From: Longimicrobiales bacterium
GTDB taxonomy: Bacteria > Gemmatimonadota > Gemmatimonadetes > Longimicrobiales > Gaopeijiaceae
Assembly: GCA_951828585.1 (NCBI GenBank)
Contig: OX639991.1
Span: 2,822,576-2,886,575, forward strand
Direction of reading: 5' to 3'
DNA: 64,000 bases
The translations under genes and the position numbers were made by a program. The notes under the pieces were generated by a model. That model was given only the letters and a program-made list of their open reading frames with translations, was not told the DNA's origin and searched no databases. Below, piece after piece: positions 62,363 through 64,000 of the stretch (within the stretch, counting starts at the first letter, position 1; each line of letters opens with the position of its first letter).

Positions 62363-64000
62363 TCACGGGTCAGCCTTTTTCGCCCCGATCGGCGCCCCCA
62401 CCAGCTCGTCCGGTATCCCGAAGGCGTCCACCAGCTCCACCGCCCTCGGCGCCAGCTCCCGGCAGTACCGATTCACCTCATTTCGAACCGCCTCGCTCTT
62501 GGACGCCTCAAGATAGCCCTTCTCCAGATACCACGCGCGGTGGTCCTCCAGCGTGGCCAGGCCGTACAGCGTCACCACCTGCTCCACCAGCGCCCTCGCC
62601 TCCCCTTCCTGCATGGCGTCCAGGGCGTCGTGGGCAGCCTCCAGCACGATCCGGTCCACATGCGCCCGCGATAGCGCAATCAGGTGATCCTGGCAGGCGT
62701 TCACCGCATCGAAGCTGTCCAGGCCCTGGTCCAGGCGGGCCTTCAGGCGGCGGGCCGCCGAGCGCAGCAGCCGTTCCTCCCGGTACAGCATGGCGGCGTG
62801 CTGGAAGTCGCGGTCGGCCAGGTGGCCGGGGTCGGTCCGGCGGGTCACGACCGGGTTCATGTCGGCCAAGCGGGTGCCAGCCAGCTCGGCCAGGTAGCGG
62901 GCCATGCCCCACATCGACAGGTCGCCCATTTCGCGGCGGTAGCGCGACAGGAGACCCTTGGCGGCCAACTGCAACAGAACGGGGTTGGCGCCCTCGAAGG
63001 TGGCGAAGACATCGGTATCGGCCTTGAGGCGGCCGAACTCGTTCTCCGCCAGGTAGCCCTGTCCACCACAGGCTTCACGGCAGGCCTGCAGCGTGTCGAG
63101 CGCGTGGTGCGACGCGGCGGCCTTGAGCGCGGCTGCCCGGACCTCGAGCTCGCGGCGGTCCGGTTCCGGGTTCGCGTAGCGGCGGATCAGGTCGCGCACG
63201 GCGAAGGCCATCGCGTAGGTGCGGGCGACCCGCGGCAGGAGCTCCCGCTGCAGGGCCAGGTAGTCCAGGACGGGGACTTCGGGCCCGGCCGCGGGGCCGA
63301 ACTGGCGCCGCCCGGAGGTGTATCGCACCGCGATCGCGAGGGCCTTCTTCGCCACGGCCTGCGAAGCCGCCGCGATGCTGATCCGGCCCGCGATGAGCGT
63401 GCCCAGCATGGTGAAGAAGCGGCGGCCCGGACTCGGAATCGGGCTGTGGTACTCCCCCTCCGGGCTGACCTGGGCGAAGCGGTCCAGCAACGCGTCGCGG
63501 GGAACGCGCGCGCCGTCGAACGAGATGCGCCCGTTGTCGACCCCGTTCAGCCCTTCCTTCGCCCCGCAATCCTCAATATTCACGCCGGGCAGGATCCGGC
63601 CGCGGTCGTCCCGGATGGGGACGAGGAAGGCGTGGACGCCGTGGTCGTCGAGAGGGGTGGTCGCGGCGTCGGGGGGATGGCTGTGCGGTTCCCGCGTGGG
63701 ATCCTCGCCGCCGCTCGGAACGCGCAGCCGGGCGAAGACGGTGGCCATGCGCCCGTGCAGCGCGGCGTTGCCGATGTAGTCCTTGCGCGCGTCGCTGTCC
63801 GGGGTGGCGATCACGAACTCGGCGGCCGCGGGGTCGTAGGTGGCGGTCGTGCGCAGGTCGCGGACGTTGGAGCCGTGGCCGGTCTCGGTCATCGCGTAGC
63901 ACCCGGGGAGTTCCAGCGCGGCGATCCGGGACAGGTAGCGGCGATGGTGCTTCTCCGTCCCCAACTGCGCGATGCTGCCGCCGAAAAGCCCGAACTGCAC
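62363..64000 (-). CDS. Acyl-CoA dehydrogenase/oxidase family enzyme (5' end outside the window)
   Basis: 545 residues are visible; the N-terminus lies beyond 64000. The flavin and substrate regions match the acyl-CoA oxidase branch: CYAMTETGHGSNVRDLRTTA, KDYIGNAALHGRMATVFARL, FTMLGTLIAGRISIAAASQA, ACREACGGQGYLAENEFGRL and KADTDVFATFEGANPVLL. A long C-terminal helical domain (SAARRLKARLDQGLDSFDAV) is typical of ACOX-like proteins. It would oxidise acyl-CoA in beta-oxidation, passing electrons to oxygen or another acceptor. Whether the first methionine seen is the true start cannot be told. Confidence 0.85.
   Translation of the reverse strand: MQFGLFGGSIAQLGTEKHHRRYLSRIAALELPGCYAMTETGHGSNVRDLRTTATYDPAAAEFVIATPDSDARKDYIGNAALHGRMATVFARLRVPSGGEDPTREPHSHPPDAATTPLDDHGVHAFLVPIRDDRGRILPGVNIEDCGAKEGLNGVDNGRISFDGARVPRDALLDRFAQVSPEGEYHSPIPSPGRRFFTMLGTLIAGRISIAAASQAVAKKALAIAVRYTSGRRQFGPAAGPEVPVLDYLALQRELLPRVARTYAMAFAVRDLIRRYANPEPDRRELEVRAAALKAAASHHALDTLQACREACGGQGYLAENEFGRLKADTDVFATFEGANPVLLQLAAKGLLSRYRREMGDLSMWGMARYLAELAGTRLADMNPVVTRRTDPGHLADRDFQHAAMLYREERLLRSAARRLKARLDQGLDSFDAVNACQDHLIALSRAHVDRIVLEAAHDALDAMQEGEARALVEQVVTLYGLATLEDHRAWYLEKGYLEASKSEAVRNEVNRYCRELAPRAVELVDAFGIPDELVGAPIGAKKADP

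Overview
GC-rich bacterial chromosome. The gene content (many secreted six-bladed beta-propellers, SusC- and FecA-type TonB receptors, a leishmanolysin-like protease, a VPS10/sortilin-like repeat protein, DUF1684, DUF4956, menaquinone synthesis) is most like Gemmatimonadota. That placement is inferred from content, not from a phylogeny.

Layout. 0-4 kb: fragments of a permease-linked ATPase-like domain, a lipoprotein hydrolase, and two 5'-truncated genes meeting head to head. 4-16 kb: beta-propellers, a D-aminoacylase-type amidohydrolase, an LRR metalloprotease, a sirtuin, and leuC-leuD-leuA. 17-24 kb: outer-membrane remnants, DUF4956, an SdiA-regulated-type propeller, a phosphatase broken by a nonsense codon, and pncB-pncA. 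24.4-30.4 kb: a segment with a tyrosine recombinase, hairpin-rich non-coding DNA and a secreted Cys-rich protein/propeller pair, lying between two arrays of a 172-bp repeat. 30.4-46 kb: ppk1, menF-menD-menB-menA-menE-tyrS, pheA, a broken ankyrin gene, a permease with a fused ATPase-like tail, and DUF1684. 46-52 kb: a shortened rhodanese, a frameshifted RDD protein, and a decayed sigma/FecR/TonB signalling locus. 52-64 kb: a triple-RidA protein, a cobalamin riboswitch with ABC transporter genes, an amidase, the VPS10-like protein, tandem propeller paralogues, and an acyl-CoA oxidase-like gene cut by the window end.

How genes work together. leuC, leuD and leuA carry out the first steps of leucine synthesis. 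pncA and pncB return nicotinamide (released for example by the sirtuin) to NAD. The men genes convert chorismate to demethylmenaquinone, but menC and menH are not here. btuC/btuD under B12 control import corrinoids, but no outer-membrane receptor or binding protein is in the window.

Two features stand out. First, six copies of a 39-bp AT-rich element, each made of two 18-bp TGT..ACA boxes exactly 21 bp apart, occur across the window. One interrupts a copy of the 172-bp repeat, one lies in frame inside menE, and one replaces the end of an ankyrin gene next to pheA. Second, about fifteen genes are broken by deletions, single-base shifts or a nonsense codon, many of them outer-membrane proteins reduced to their two ends. 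This could be real genome erosion, partly residual assembly indels, or both.
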